Source: an uncultured Clostridia bacterium (GTDB taxonomy: Bacteria > Bacillota > Clostridia > TANB77 > CAG-508). Taken from it: a DNA stretch of 64,000 nt. Shown piece by piece: positions 26,439 to 36,149 of the stretch. The notes under the pieces are model-generated. The model had not been told where the DNA came from. It ran no database searches and saw only the letters and a list, made by a program, of their open reading frames with translations. Location of the stretch: NCBI GenBank assembly GCA_934140005.1, contig CAKPBB010000003.1:42746-106745 (forward strand), in the 5' to 3' direction. The position numbers and the translations under genes are program-made. Positions within the stretch are counted from its first letter, which is position 1. Each line of letters begins with the position of its first letter.

Positions 26439-27413
26439 CTACTTACCATAAACTTCTTTTAAATCTTCTATTTTCAACTTCAAATATTTCTTCAGTAGTC
26501 TTTTTCTATTATATGACATCTCATTCACTTGTTCAACTAAATTTTCAATTTTATTCTCATCTAATTTATTTATAACTGTGTTAACAAATTCATTCGTTTC
26601 ATCATAAAAATTCTTATGTAAATACTTTATAACTTCTAAATGTGTTGGTTTCTTTTTGTCCTTCTCATCTATTTTTATCATACTTTTTGATTTAGTTCTA
26701 ACCAAACTGTTCATTTTTAATTTATCTTTTTGAAAATATTTTTCTATGTCTTCCTCATATACATATGCACATAAAGAAGAACCATTATCATACAAAGGAC
26801 CTATTTCAAATTCATCTTTATCTTTTCGAACAATTGCCCAATTATTCGAATGTCTATCTGAATTTCCAATAATATAATCAAATATTAAAATCTTAAAAAA
26901 ATCCTTTGCGAGTTTTTTATTGTTCAACGAACTCAATATCATCTGAATAGAGTAATAAATTTTATTTTGCTCATCATATAAAAGTTTTTCATTATATTTT
27001 GGATATTTTTTAGTTATCAAAGAAACTATTTCTTCCATTGGTTTATTGATATTATAACTAAAACAACCAATTTCATTCTCATATATTCCTAAATCAATAT
27101 GTGCATTCTTCATACCAATAGTATTGGCTATTAGTTCTGCTAATTTTTCTGAAAAATTTTCATATGAATTGCATTCACTATAACTACCATCTGGATTTTT
27201 TCTTAAGGTCTTCTTTACATATTTAAACCATCCTTGTTTATCTGGATTTTTAGGATTTATAAGCCAAACTTTTTTACCTTTTCCAGAACCAATCATAATT
27301 TCTTGTTTTACCCAATTGTCAAAGTTTTCTATATTATTCACCTCATTTTCAGTTTTACTATTGATCCTAATATTATCCAAATACATAGTAGCATATAACG
27401 TATTTATTTTCAA
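26439..27413 (-). CDS. HipA-like Ser/Thr kinase
   Basis: A 324-residue HipA-C-type kinase. The catalytic loop reads DYIIGNSDRHSNNWAIV (Asp186, Asn191) and the metal motif PLYDNGSSL (Asp209), both typical of HipA toxins, which phosphorylate proteins such as glutamyl-tRNA synthetase. An ATP-binding lobe precedes (IMIGSGKGKKVWLI). It lacks the usual HipA N-terminal lobe, which seems to be encoded by the next gene. No HipB-type helix-turn-helix gene lies beside it. The start is uncertain: TTG at 27413 or ATG at 27386, neither with a clear ribosome binding site; translation may be coupled to the VanZ-like gene ending 9 bp upstream. Confidence 0.75.
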   Translation of the reverse strand: MKINTLYATMYLDNIRINSKTENEVNNIENFDNWVKQEIMIGSGKGKKVWLINPKNPDKQGWFKYVKKTLRKNPDGSYSECNSYENFSEKLAELIANTIGMKNAHIDLGIYENEIGCFSYNINKPMEEIVSLITKKYPKYNEKLLYDEQNKIYYSIQMILSSLNNKKLAKDFFKILIFDYIIGNSDRHSNNWAIVRKDKDEFEIGPLYDNGSSLCAYVYEEDIEKYFQKDKLKMNSLVRTKSKSMIKIDEKDKKKPTHLEVIKYLHKNFYDETNEFVNTVINKLDENKIENLVEQVNEMSYNRKRLLKKYLKLKIEDLKEVYGK

Positions 27414-27422
27414 GAAAAAGAT

Positions 27423-28061
27423 TTATATCTTCTTTTTCCAAAAAACAACTTTTAAATTCCTCATTTTAAATATGCAAACTCCAACCACTGCTATTAATGC
27501 ACCACATGTGTCAATTAAAACATCTGTGAATCGGCTAGTTCTTCCTACAATGAATTTTTGATGGAATTCATCTGTACAAGCATATAAAAAGCAAAATAGT
27601 ATTGTAATTAATAAATATTGCCATTTTACTTTTCCTTTGCTTTGATATATTAAATTTATAAATAATAAGGCTAGCACAAAAAATTCGCTTGCATGAGCGA
27701 ATTTTCTAACTTTTACTTCGTATTTTTTTACAATTTTATTTATTTTTGTTTGTCTCTCTTTTTCTAGTCCTTCTTTAGTTTTTATGTCATCTACAGCTGA
27801 ATTTGTGCTGTTTGTTATCTCATTTGTTTTACCTTGTGCAAGTGTATTTGAAGCATCTGAATTAGTAAAATTTAAACTATTACTTGTGTTAGATTTCTCA
27901 ACCGCATTGCTTGAAACAGCCTGTGTTACTTTTAAAGCATCTTCTATTAAGCCTTTACTTGTTGAATGAGATTCTGCTCCAGTCATCTCGGACATTGTAA
28001 AAATAAGTAACATCCACGCAATTATTAAAATTATAGAAATTATTTTTTTAATCTTGTTCAA
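27423..28061 (-). CDS. VanZ-like membrane protein
   Basis: A 212-residue VanZ-family protein with about four membrane helices. The family core is present: IAWMLLIFTMSEM near the start, KFAHASEFFVLALLF, and ACTDEFHQKFIVGRTSRFTDVLIDTCG. VanZ-type proteins can lower teicoplanin susceptibility, but most homologues have no known role. An extra serine/asparagine-rich loop of about 70 residues (27900-27720) lies after the first helix and is presumably outside the membrane. The start is TTG at 28061, with AAAGGAG somewhat far upstream. The downstream HipA-kinase gene starts 9 bp after its stop. Confidence 0.85.
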   Translation of the reverse strand: MNKIKKIISIILIIAWMLLIFTMSEMTGAESHSTSKGLIEDALKVTQAVSSNAVEKSNTSNSLNFTNSDASNTLAQGKTNEITNSTNSAVDDIKTKEGLEKERQTKINKIVKKYEVKVRKFAHASEFFVLALLFINLIYQSKGKVKWQYLLITILFCFLYACTDEFHQKFIVGRTSRFTDVLIDTCGALIAVVGVCIFKMRNLKVVFWKKKI

Positions 28062-28206
28062 TTTTGTTAGATTTATCTCCTTTTAAATTCACATTGTTCT
28101 TAATATCATTTCTCATATATTATATATATCATAAAATAAAGTATTTATTCACAAATTATTAAATAATTAGCCGGTGCAAGCTCATTATCTTTATATTCTC
28201 TGCTTC

Positions 28207-29418
28207 TCATATAATATCAAAGTCCTTTAATACTGGAATAGCACCATATCTTCCAGTTAAATAATCCTTATTGTATGTTGCATCATTTCTAACTTTTTTC
28301 TCATCATCTATTTTATAATCAGACAATGAATACATTTTAGAAATGCCATCATTATCTTTTTCTGTAAACCAAATTTCATCCCTTCTAAAAGTTTCTTTAT
28401 TTAAGTTTACTGTATCATGTGTTGAATATATTAATTGTCCATTATTTTTATTTGTCTCACTATTATGGAATAAATTAATAATATATCTTGTTAATAAAGG
28501 ATGTAACTTAGCGTCAAGTTCATCAATAAATAATACCATGCCATTGTTTAATGCATCTATGAAGAAATCAAATAAATGAAACATTTTTTGAGTACCATTT
28601 GATTCTAAATAAAATGGTAATGCCTTTAGCTTTCCATTTTCTCCTCTATGAATAACTTCAACATCTATAACTCCATTATTATTTTTTATAGCATCTATCG
28701 AATCTGGTGTAGTTTTTATTCCAACAATTCCAGAATCAAAAGTCTTAATAAAATTTAACAATGTTTCTTTATATTTTTCATCACTTAATATTTTTAATGA
28801 TACTCTTTTATTAATAAATCTTTCAAAATCCGGATTTCCTAAATCTAAGTAAGCACTATTTACAAACCAATTATATACATTATAAAAGTCTTCATTATTT
28901 TTACTTATTTTACTAAATAAATTTAAAAATAAAGTGTTCTCATCAACATTTATCAATTTTGACATTTTGTTATTTGGCATTGAAATATTAGTATTTTCTC
29001 TTTCAAAAATAGTAACATATTTATTGATCTTTTTCTCATATAACCATTCAGATACTATTTTATCTTTCAAAACTTCAAAGCCATATTTATATATCTTGCC
29101 ATTTCTAGCTAATATTTCTACCTCTAAAGCTATTGGTTCATCATTTATCATAAAACTATATATATTTCGTTCATCTATAGGAGATTTCTTTTCAGTATCA
29201 TCACTAATTAAAATTCTCCTCTTCATATAGTTAAAAGCTTGTAATACATTAGTTTTTCCACTAGCATTTGCTCCATATATTGCAGATACTTTTAAATATT
29301 CGCCATTACCAATTTTAGCAACATTATATTCGTGTTCTTTTATAGAAGTTGCTTCCATATCTAGACAGTTTTCATTTTTAAATGACTTAAAATTTTTAAA
29401 GCTAAACCTTATTAACAT
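28207..29418 (-). CDS. AAA15/AAA_21-type ATPase
   Basis: A 403-residue ABC/SMC-like ATPase of the kind found in phage-defence and repair loci. It starts MLIRFSFKNFKSFKNE, as such proteins do; Walker A GANASGKT is at residues 49-56, Walker B is MVLFIDELDAKLHP, and the switch histidine is in YSTHDT. The middle would form the helical/coiled insertion. AAGGAGTG precedes the start. It is the last gene of a three-gene run with two unrecognised genes upstream (gaps of 86 and 32 bp). The common partner RloB is not found downstream. It may need one of the upstream products as effector. Confidence 0.8.
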   Translation of the reverse strand: MLIRFSFKNFKSFKNENCLDMEATSIKEHEYNVAKIGNGEYLKVSAIYGANASGKTNVLQAFNYMKRRILISDDTEKKSPIDERNIYSFMINDEPIALEVEILARNGKIYKYGFEVLKDKIVSEWLYEKKINKYVTIFERENTNISMPNNKMSKLINVDENTLFLNLFSKISKNNEDFYNVYNWFVNSAYLDLGNPDFERFINKRVSLKILSDEKYKETLLNFIKTFDSGIVGIKTTPDSIDAIKNNNGVIDVEVIHRGENGKLKALPFYLESNGTQKMFHLFDFFIDALNNGMVLFIDELDAKLHPLLTRYIINLFHNSETNKNNGQLIYSTHDTVNLNKETFRRDEIWFTEKDNDGISKMYSLSDYKIDDEKKVRNDATYNKDYLTGRYGAIPVLKDFDII

Positions 29419-29504
29419 AATATAATCACTCCTTCTTTTATATTATATGTTATTTAGCTAAAAATATCAACATTTTTGAGATTTTTTCTCAAAATTATGT
29501 GTTT

Positions 29505-30425
29505 TTATTTAAATTGGCCATAATATTTAGCAGAGTTTTGCTCTATTGCCTTATCTAATTTACTAAATTCTTTTTCAAATCTATACTTCCATCTTTTTCT
29601 TTCGTTATCATCAAAATATGCATCATTTTCCATATCAATTTGATATGCTAATTTAGGCTCTGAACCATCATTTCTAAATACTTTTCTTCCACCTAAAAAA
29701 CCCATATAATGTTTATTTTCAACAAATAGCATAGTATATCTTTCTATATCTATCTTTTTGCAATTAACAGTATTTATAATAAGCCTTATATCCTCATTTA
29801 AATCTGCACTCATTGACATATTTGCAACAAAATCTTTTCTTTCTAGTTCTTGTAATTTATAATTTAAAGCGGCATATTTATCTGCACCAGTAACCCAATA
29901 TTCAATTGGATTCATTATTAATTGTGAATTTAAAAAATTCCATTTTTCTAAAATTTGTTTTTCTTTTCTTACTGATGTCATCATAAATATTTCTATAACA
30001 TTACTATCCTTAATATCGAATACTTTATATTCATTTCCTTTTGTATAAATTTTTGTATCTACTTCATTCGGAATTATAACTTTAAATAAAGGAATTGGTA
30101 TTTCTGTATTTATATCTGGTTCTATTAAATTTCTTAAAGGTAATGTTTCATACCTAATATCAGCTTTATCTTTTTTGTTAGTTAATTTCAAATGTATTTT
30201 AGCAGGTTGAGACAAAGTTGATTTATGGTAAGTTATTTCAAGTATTCTATTAGTATCAAAAATAAATTCTTCTGCTTTTGAAAAAAGTTGCATGGTGAAT
30301 ATTTTAATTTCTGTACTCTGCATTTCAGGTATTATTTTAAATTCACATTTATCCTCTGTACATTTTCCCTCAATCACCTTAAATAATTTATGACCACTTT
30401 TAGTTATAATCATTTTCTTATTCAT
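29505..30425 (-). CDS. hypothetical protein, middle gene of the ATPase cluster
   Basis: A 306-residue soluble protein I cannot assign. The N-terminal half is strand-rich with many charged residues; the C-terminal half is more helical (ADLNEDIRLIINTVNCKKIDIERYTMLFV, then FDDNERKRWKYRFEKEFSKL). No signal peptide, membrane segment or catalytic signature is evident. AGAGGTAT precedes the start. It lies 32 bp after a membrane-anchored protein gene and 86 bp before the ATPase gene, all in one direction without an obvious terminator, so the three are probably one operon. Base composition matches its AT-rich neighbours. Confidence 0.65.
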   Translation of the reverse strand: MNKKMIITKSGHKLFKVIEGKCTEDKCEFKIIPEMQSTEIKIFTMQLFSKAEEFIFDTNRILEITYHKSTLSQPAKIHLKLTNKKDKADIRYETLPLRNLIEPDINTEIPIPLFKVIIPNEVDTKIYTKGNEYKVFDIKDSNVIEIFMMTSVRKEKQILEKWNFLNSQLIMNPIEYWVTGADKYAALNYKLQELERKDFVANMSMSADLNEDIRLIINTVNCKKIDIERYTMLFVENKHYMGFLGGRKVFRNDGSEPKLAYQIDMENDAYFDDNERKRWKYRFEKEFSKLDKAIEQNSAKYYGQFK

Positions 30426-30457
30426 ACATACCTCTATTCATAATACATATAATTTTA

Positions 30458-31894
30458 TTAGTATTTTAACTCTCCTTCTGGTAAACATTCAATATATTTC
30501 TGCCTTTCGATAATCTCATCATAGCATGCCTCTAAATCATTTTCTTTCTCACTACAGCAATATAGAAATCTTTTTGTAAACTCACATGCACTATTACCAG
30601 TTATTTCATATATTAAATCACAAAAGCCATAAATTTTTCCTTCTAGTTCTTTCAACAAATCTTTGCTAATATTTGATTTTTTAAAATAAATATAAGCCCC
30701 TTTATATAGTGCAATACTTTTATCATAATTTCCATAAAAAAGTTCTATAAAAGCTTTTTCTATCATAAATTCAAATATATCAATATCCATATAATATGCA
30801 TTATTTGATTTCATAATATCATCAGCATCTTTTACAATATTGTTTAAAACAATATAATTACTTCCTTTAAGAATTTCATACAATAGTCTATCTATATAAT
30901 ACTCAAAAAACTTTTTTCTATATTTACTTAATTCTATAAAGTATTCATCTATTTTCTCACATTCTAATACATCCATTATGTTATTACTATGTTTTCTTTT
31001 CAAATTTTTATTTATAGCTTTAAAATCTAAATATATTGAAATTTCCTGTGATATAACTGCACATTTTAATAATTTATACTTCATTTCAAGATATTTATAT
31101 ATTTTTTTCATTTTCTTACTTTGAAATTGATTTTCTTTGCAATGCTTTGAAGCAATTTCAAAAATCTCTTTTGATTTTTCTAGTCCTTCTATATTCTTAT
31201 CATTCATTGAAGAAATTGTTGTTCCAATTATAGAACAAGCTGAAAGTAAAATATTAGAAGATAAATCTTTAGTATCTTCAAACATATTTTCTTCTTCCAT
31301 TAGTTCTGTAAAATTTATTAGTATATTTGAAAATTTTATAACCATTTCTGTTAGTGTTTTCACATTTTTCTTACCAAATTTCTTTTCAATAAAATCTGGC
31401 ATCATTTTCAAATTTGAAGTTACTGAAAAGCAATTTTTTCCAGAATTTGTCGTTTCTACTATATTTAAAATTTGATAATATCTATAGTTTAATATATTAT
31501 GATTTTTTTGAATTTCTTCACATGTATCTTTATTCCAAGAATATTCTTTTAAAAATTTAATTTCTATACTTTGCTCTATTTCGTTTTCTAAAATAATTTT
31601 CTTTATTGCATATTCCAATTTGCTTTTTATATTTACAAAAGCTTTCATATCATCTGCATTTATTAGAACTAATACCGTATTATGCTTTTTACTTTTTTTA
31701 CATCTATATTTAAGAAAAAGATATATCGTATTTAAACAATATGTTGCAATTATAGCAATAATTGCACTAATAACCAAACTTACTTTTCCAAAATAAGATA
31801 ACATTAATATTATTCCTAGACATAAAATCATTTCAACAAATGTAGTTGGTAAATATGTTTTTAATAATAATTCTACTAAGTCTTTTTGGTCCAT
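30458..31894 (-). CDS. membrane-anchored helical-repeat protein, first gene of the ATPase cluster
   Basis: A 478-residue protein with two adjacent membrane helices near the N-terminus (FVEMILCLGIILMLSYFG and VSLVISAIIAIIATYCLNTIYLFL) and a long cytoplasmic part that is almost all helical. Its C-terminal third reads like degenerate TPR helices (FIELFYGNYDKSIALYKGAYIYFKK). I choose ATG 31894, preceded by GTGGAGGATTTT, over a GTG at 31906. It could be a membrane sensor or effector for the downstream ATPase, but nothing in the sequence proves that. A strong terminator separates it from the polysaccharide locus. Confidence 0.65.
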   Translation of the reverse strand: MDQKDLVELLLKTYLPTTFVEMILCLGIILMLSYFGKVSLVISAIIAIIATYCLNTIYLFLKYRCKKSKKHNTVLVLINADDMKAFVNIKSKLEYAIKKIILENEIEQSIEIKFLKEYSWNKDTCEEIQKNHNILNYRYYQILNIVETTNSGKNCFSVTSNLKMMPDFIEKKFGKKNVKTLTEMVIKFSNILINFTELMEEENMFEDTKDLSSNILLSACSIIGTTISSMNDKNIEGLEKSKEIFEIASKHCKENQFQSKKMKKIYKYLEMKYKLLKCAVISQEISIYLDFKAINKNLKRKHSNNIMDVLECEKIDEYFIELSKYRKKFFEYYIDRLLYEILKGSNYIVLNNIVKDADDIMKSNNAYYMDIDIFEFMIEKAFIELFYGNYDKSIALYKGAYIYFKKSNISKDLLKELEGKIYGFCDLIYEITGNSACEFTKRFLYCCSEKENDLEACYDEIIERQKYIECLPEGELKY

Positions 31895-31937
31895 AAAATC
31901 CTCCACTAATTCGACAATATTTTAGCACACTTTGTAA

Positions 31938-31975
31938 AAAAATACTATCTATTGTTTGCAATAGATAGTATTTTT
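31938..31975. terminator. bidirectional terminator closing the polysaccharide operon
   Basis: A perfect 17-bp stem (31938-31954 and 31959-31975, loop TTTG) with A-run and T-run on the two sides. Confidence 0.92.
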
Positions 31976-32038
31976 AATTTCAATTTTTATAAGTATGTTG
32001 AAAATTATACATCATTAATAAAATTTTTTAATAAGGAT

Positions 32039-33451
32039 TTATATATTTTTCATTTTTGTTATTTTTTTTAATATAGTCATTAAATTTTCTTGATTAATCT
32101 TAAAAAACGCAATACATAAAATAATAATATTAACTATGCTCACGATTACTGACTTATAGTAATATATAAATACAGTAATTATATATAAAATTATTATAAG
32201 AAAATATTTATAACTATTTAATTTAATTTTTACATATTTAGATATTTTAATATATCTAGTTACAGATATATATATATATGATACTAAAGTTGATATACAT
32301 GCAACAATAATTCCATACTTTTTCAAAAATAAAGTATTAATAGCAATATTTATAATTCCTCCAATAACCGTAGTAGTTGCAATTTTTTTGGGTAGTTTTA
32401 ATGCTATAAAAACACCACCAATTAAAACACTAAATAATTCAAAAAATGATGCACATATTAAAATCGGAATATATATATATGCACTAGAATAAGATTCTTC
32501 AATTAATAATTTAAAAATTATTGGCATTGCAGCAAGTAGTATTATACAAATAAATGAACATATCAAAAAAATGTTGTTGATTATTTTTGAAAAATAACTA
32601 TTTCGATCATCATCTCCACTGCTCATGGATGCAGATTCAGTCCAAGACAAACTAAAAACAGTAAAAACATGTGATAATAACATTGAAAATTTGGTCGAAA
32701 TTGAATAAATTCCATTAGATGACGCTCCTAAAAGAAAAGAAATCATCACCTTATCAGAAATACTCATTATCCAAGAAGATATACTATTTGGTATTAATGG
32801 AAATGAATATGCTATTAACTCTTTTATTTTATTTTTAGATAATATTCTAAAATCAATATATTTATATATTTTAATTTTTACAATCAAATAAATTGATGCC
32901 ACTAAATTTGATAAAACATAGGCTAAGACAATTCCAAAAAGTTTTAATGATAATAGTTTAATAAAAATAATACAAAATACAACATTGGAAACTCCAGAAA
33001 TAATACTTGATATACTGTATTCTATATTTTTACCAATACCTCTTGTTATCTGGAGCATTAAATTTAATAATGAGGTGCTAATTGTCATAATAAATATATA
33101 TTCTATGTTTTTTATACAAAAAAATTTTAGCCCTATAAAAAATAACCCCAAAAAAACTATTAGTTGTATTAAAATTATAATAATTCCATTTGATATAATA
33201 TTCTTAACGCCATCTTTATTATCTCTCTTATCAATTAAAAAACGGAACATTCCATTTTCCAATTGAAGTGTCAAAAAAATAGCTAATAACCATGCATATG
33301 TAGAATATAAATCAAAATATCCATATTCTTCTGTACTTAATAATGCTGTAAATAAAGGTAATAGAAAAAATGATAAAAATTGAGTACAAAATTTACTTAA
33401 AAAAATTATAATCGTATTCTTTATAAAATTCTTTTCTCTGTTATTATTCAT
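32039..33451 (-). CDS. polysaccharide flippase, Wzx/MATE-type
   Basis: A 470-residue membrane protein with 12-14 hydrophobic segments, starting with the typical FIKNTIIIFLSKFCTQFLSFFLLPLFTALLS, which marks the Wzx/oligosaccharide-flippase branch of the MOP superfamily. It would move undecaprenyl-linked repeat units across the membrane. A ribosome binding site (AAAAGGGAGAA) precedes the start, which overlaps the acetyltransferase gene by 8 bp. It is the last gene of the locus that begins with the initiating sugar transferase at 42042. Together with the Wzy-like gene at 34021 it makes this a Wzx/Wzy-dependent polysaccharide system. Confidence 0.85.
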   Translation of the reverse strand: MNNNREKNFIKNTIIIFLSKFCTQFLSFFLLPLFTALLSTEEYGYFDLYSTYAWLLAIFLTLQLENGMFRFLIDKRDNKDGVKNIISNGIIIILIQLIVFLGLFFIGLKFFCIKNIEYIFIMTISTSLLNLMLQITRGIGKNIEYSISSIISGVSNVVFCIIFIKLLSLKLFGIVLAYVLSNLVASIYLIVKIKIYKYIDFRILSKNKIKELIAYSFPLIPNSISSWIMSISDKVMISFLLGASSNGIYSISTKFSMLLSHVFTVFSLSWTESASMSSGDDDRNSYFSKIINNIFLICSFICIILLAAMPIIFKLLIEESYSSAYIYIPILICASFFELFSVLIGGVFIALKLPKKIATTTVIGGIINIAINTLFLKKYGIIVACISTLVSYIYISVTRYIKISKYVKIKLNSYKYFLIIILYIITVFIYYYKSVIVSIVNIIILCIAFFKINQENLMTILKKITKMKNI

Positions 33452-34034
33452 AATTTCTCCCTTTTAAATAATATCTCATTCTATTTTGGGTTCCAATATT
33501 GTTTACTATTTTTGCTGGAACACCTGCTATAGTTACATTATCTCCAAAAGATTTGTTTACAACAGCATTTGCACCTACTGCCACATTGTTACCTATTTTT
33601 ATTTTTCCAAATAATTTAGCTCCAGGACCTATAAAGCAATTATCGCCTATTATTGGGGCTTCCTCTTCTTTTTCCATATTAGTACCAATATTTACATCAA
33701 CATTGATTCTACAATTGCATCCTATTTTTGCACTTCCATTCACACAAATCGTTCCCCTATGTTGAATGTATAATCCAGGTCCGAATGTATTAATCGGAAT
33801 ACTAAAGCCATATTTTATTTGTTGTTTTTTATATTTATATTTTAAAATAAGTAAATATATTTTAGAAATTAAGTCTTTTTTGCAATTATTATAGTATTCA
33901 ACTTTCCTCATTAACAATTGAAATTTATAAACTGGAATTTCACCTCTTATACCAAAATATTTATTTTTTGTAAATCCTCTTGCTTCTTTATCACATTTTA
34001 TATAATATAAGTAATCATCTTTAGTCTGTATCAT
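33444..34034 (-). CDS. hexapeptide-repeat (serine acetyltransferase-like) O-acetyltransferase
   Basis: A 196-residue left-handed beta-helix acyltransferase. The C-terminal half has hexapeptide repeats (IGCNCRINVDVNIGTNMEKEEEAPIIGDNCFIGPGAKLFGKIKIG, read in pieces: INVDVNIG, PIIGDNCFIGPG, KIKIGNNVAVG) and ends GVPAKIV, as in CysE/WcaB-type transferases. The likely donor is acetyl-CoA and the acceptor a sugar of the repeat unit. GGAGGAATAGC precedes the start. The gene overlaps both neighbours by a few bases (8 bp with flippase, 14 bp with the polymerase), showing tight coupling in the polysaccharide operon. Confidence 0.82.
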   Translation of the reverse strand: MIQTKDDYLYYIKCDKEARGFTKNKYFGIRGEIPVYKFQLLMRKVEYYNNCKKDLISKIYLLILKYKYKKQQIKYGFSIPINTFGPGLYIQHRGTICVNGSAKIGCNCRINVDVNIGTNMEKEEEAPIIGDNCFIGPGAKLFGKIKIGNNVAVGANAVVNKSFGDNVTIAGVPAKIVNNIGTQNRMRYYLKGRNYE

Positions 34035-35088
34035 TTGCTATTCCTCCAAACTCAAATTTATCATGTATTATTGAATATAATAAAAATGCCAATGTAAAAT
34101 TTATACTTCCAATTAAAGTATTTGATTCTGCAAGTCCATATATCATAAAAATTAAAATTGACACATATACTTTACTATTATTAATATTTTTAATTCCCAT
34201 TATAAGTATAAGATAATATAATAATGTTGAATATAATCCACATCTATATACCATAGCTAAATAAAAATTATCTAAATATACTTCACTTAATACATTGCTA
34301 CCAAAAATTGTAAACATATTAGCACTTTCAATTATTCTATTCCATAAGTATGGTCTATTACTTAATAAGACATTAATTGAATTATTTTTGGTATCGCCAT
34401 ATTTAATTGCTAAAAAATATGATGCTCCGAAAAACAATAAAGGTAACCAACTAATTATTTTCTTATAATTTATTTTATCTTTAAATAAATCTAAAATAAA
34501 TAATATTGCAATACAATATATTCCAGTTCTAGATAATGATAATTTATACAATATTAAAGATAAAATAGAAAAAGTTATATAAAACCTCTTTTTCTTATCC
34601 TCTAATAAGTACGCACACAACACAATTGGAATAAAATACATAAATATACTATTTGGATGCGTAAAGCCTAAACTATGTCTTATAATATATCCTCCGGATG
34701 TCATTCTAATTAAATAATTATCATTTAATATTCCTAAGAAATATAAAATTATTGTAACAACATACATAATTGAAGAAGATATCATAAATTTTTTTACAAA
34801 TTCTTTTACATCACAATTTATTAATGTAAGTGCTAATATAAAAGTAATTAATAAATTAACATCTTTATAAACTATAACACTTATCGTTGATAGCACAAGA
34901 AAAGCAAATGTTTTTCCTATAATACTTCTACCTTTCAAAGTATTTATTATTCTTAAAAACTGAAAAAATAATATAATCAGTACTACAGAATATAATATGT
35001 ATGTATTAACCTTATACTCAATTAAATATTTTAATAGTACACAAATAAAAATAACAATTGTTTTTATATCTACTGAATATTTTCTCAT
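34021..35088 (-). CDS. Wzy-like polysaccharide polymerase
   Basis: A 355-residue integral membrane protein with about ten hydrophobic segments and a larger external loop around residues 225-270 (KYGDTKNNSINVLLSNRPYLWNRIIESAN). The RP-x-L-W-x-R motif and the preceding TGGYIIRHSLGFTHPNSIF are typical of Wzy/O-antigen polymerases. It would join repeat units on the outer face. ATAGGAGAAA precedes the start. Sequence identity in this family is low, so the call rests on topology, motif and context between a flippase, acetyltransferase and glycosyltransferases. Confidence 0.78.
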   Translation of the reverse strand: MRKYSVDIKTIVIFICVLLKYLIEYKVNTYILYSVVLIILFFQFLRIINTLKGRSIIGKTFAFLVLSTISVIVYKDVNLLITFILALTLINCDVKEFVKKFMISSSIMYVVTIILYFLGILNDNYLIRMTSGGYIIRHSLGFTHPNSIFMYFIPIVLCAYLLEDKKKRFYITFSILSLILYKLSLSRTGIYCIAILFILDLFKDKINYKKIISWLPLLFFGASYFLAIKYGDTKNNSINVLLSNRPYLWNRIIESANMFTIFGSNVLSEVYLDNFYLAMVYRCGLYSTLLYYLILIMGIKNINNSKVYVSILIFMIYGLAESNTLIGSINFTLAFLLYSIIHDKFEFGGIANDTD

Positions 35089-35098
35089 TATTTTTCTC

Positions 35099-36127
35099 CT
35101 ATAATAAACATTTTTTTATATTTTCAATATAATTCTTATAATTATCTAATAGAATACTTTTCTCTATTGATAAATTAACTTTCTTATTATATTCCTCTTT
35201 ATCACTTAATAATAATGATATAATATCAACAAATTCATCAACTTCATTGCAAAAATATCCACATTTATTATCAATAATATTAACCAATCCACCAACAGGG
35301 CAAGCAATAACTGGTACACCTAAACACATAGCCTCAAATGCAACTAAACCAAATCCTTCAAATTTTGATGGCATAACAATTATCTTAGATTTTTTAAAAT
35401 AAGAAAATGGATTTTTTTCAAAGTCTCTTAATTCTATACAATCTTTTACATCATAATAACTAATCCAATCAGTAACTTTACTTCTCCATGAACCATCTCC
35501 CATCATTAATGCTTTAATTGGCTTTTTCCTTTTTTTAAATTCACTTACAACCTTTATGAATTTTTCTGGATTTTTTTGTTCACAAAATCTTCCAATGAAA
35601 GATATATCATAAATTTTATCATAATTATTACTATCCTCATTTAAAATATCATTTCTAGATAGTGGATTAGATACTAAAAATATTTTTCTTTCTATTAATT
35701 TACGAAAAATAAATTCTTTTTTTATTGAATCTGATACAATAAAAACTTTATCAAATCTAATAGATGCAATGGCATACAATATACTATTTTTATTTATTTT
35801 CTTTATCCAAGAAGGATTATTATGTAAATGAGAAATCAATTTGTATTTTCCTTTAATTGATGACATTATTACACTGGCTCTATAATCCGTAGCAATTACA
35901 ATATCAGGCTTAATAATATTCATTATATTTTTTAATTCTTTTCTATTAAGATTATTTTTAGTAACTATATGTTTAATTTTATTTTCTTCCAAATATAAAT
36001 TTATTGATCCTGCTTCAGATATATAATAACATTCAAAGTTATCTTTAATACCATTAATAATTTGTATCACTACCTTTTCTGCGCCTGAGAATCCTTTATT
36101 TGGCATAACAAACATTATTTTTTTCAT
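35099..36127 (-). CDS. glycosyltransferase family 4 protein
   Basis: A 342-residue GT-B glycosyltransferase. The N-terminal part starts MKKIMFVMPNKGFSGAEKVV, with the G-A/G-E-x-V acceptor-loop signature. The donor domain has ISFIGRFCEQKNPEKFI and the EX7E motif in MPSKFEGFGLVAFEAMCLGVPVIA. It retains the donor anomeric configuration and would add one sugar of the repeat unit at the cytoplasmic face. GAAGGTG precedes the start. It lies between the polymerase gene and the FrhB-like gene, in the same operon. Confidence 0.85.
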   Translation of the reverse strand: MKKIMFVMPNKGFSGAEKVVIQIINGIKDNFECYYISEAGSINLYLEENKIKHIVTKNNLNRKELKNIMNIIKPDIVIATDYRASVIMSSIKGKYKLISHLHNNPSWIKKINKNSILYAIASIRFDKVFIVSDSIKKEFIFRKLIERKIFLVSNPLSRNDILNEDSNNYDKIYDISFIGRFCEQKNPEKFIKVVSEFKKRKKPIKALMMGDGSWRSKVTDWISYYDVKDCIELRDFEKNPFSYFKKSKIIVMPSKFEGFGLVAFEAMCLGVPVIACPVGGLVNIIDNKCGYFCNEVDEFVDIISLLLSDKEEYNKKVNLSIEKSILLDNYKNYIENIKKCLL

Positions 36128-36149
36128 AATATAACACCTTCAAAAAATA

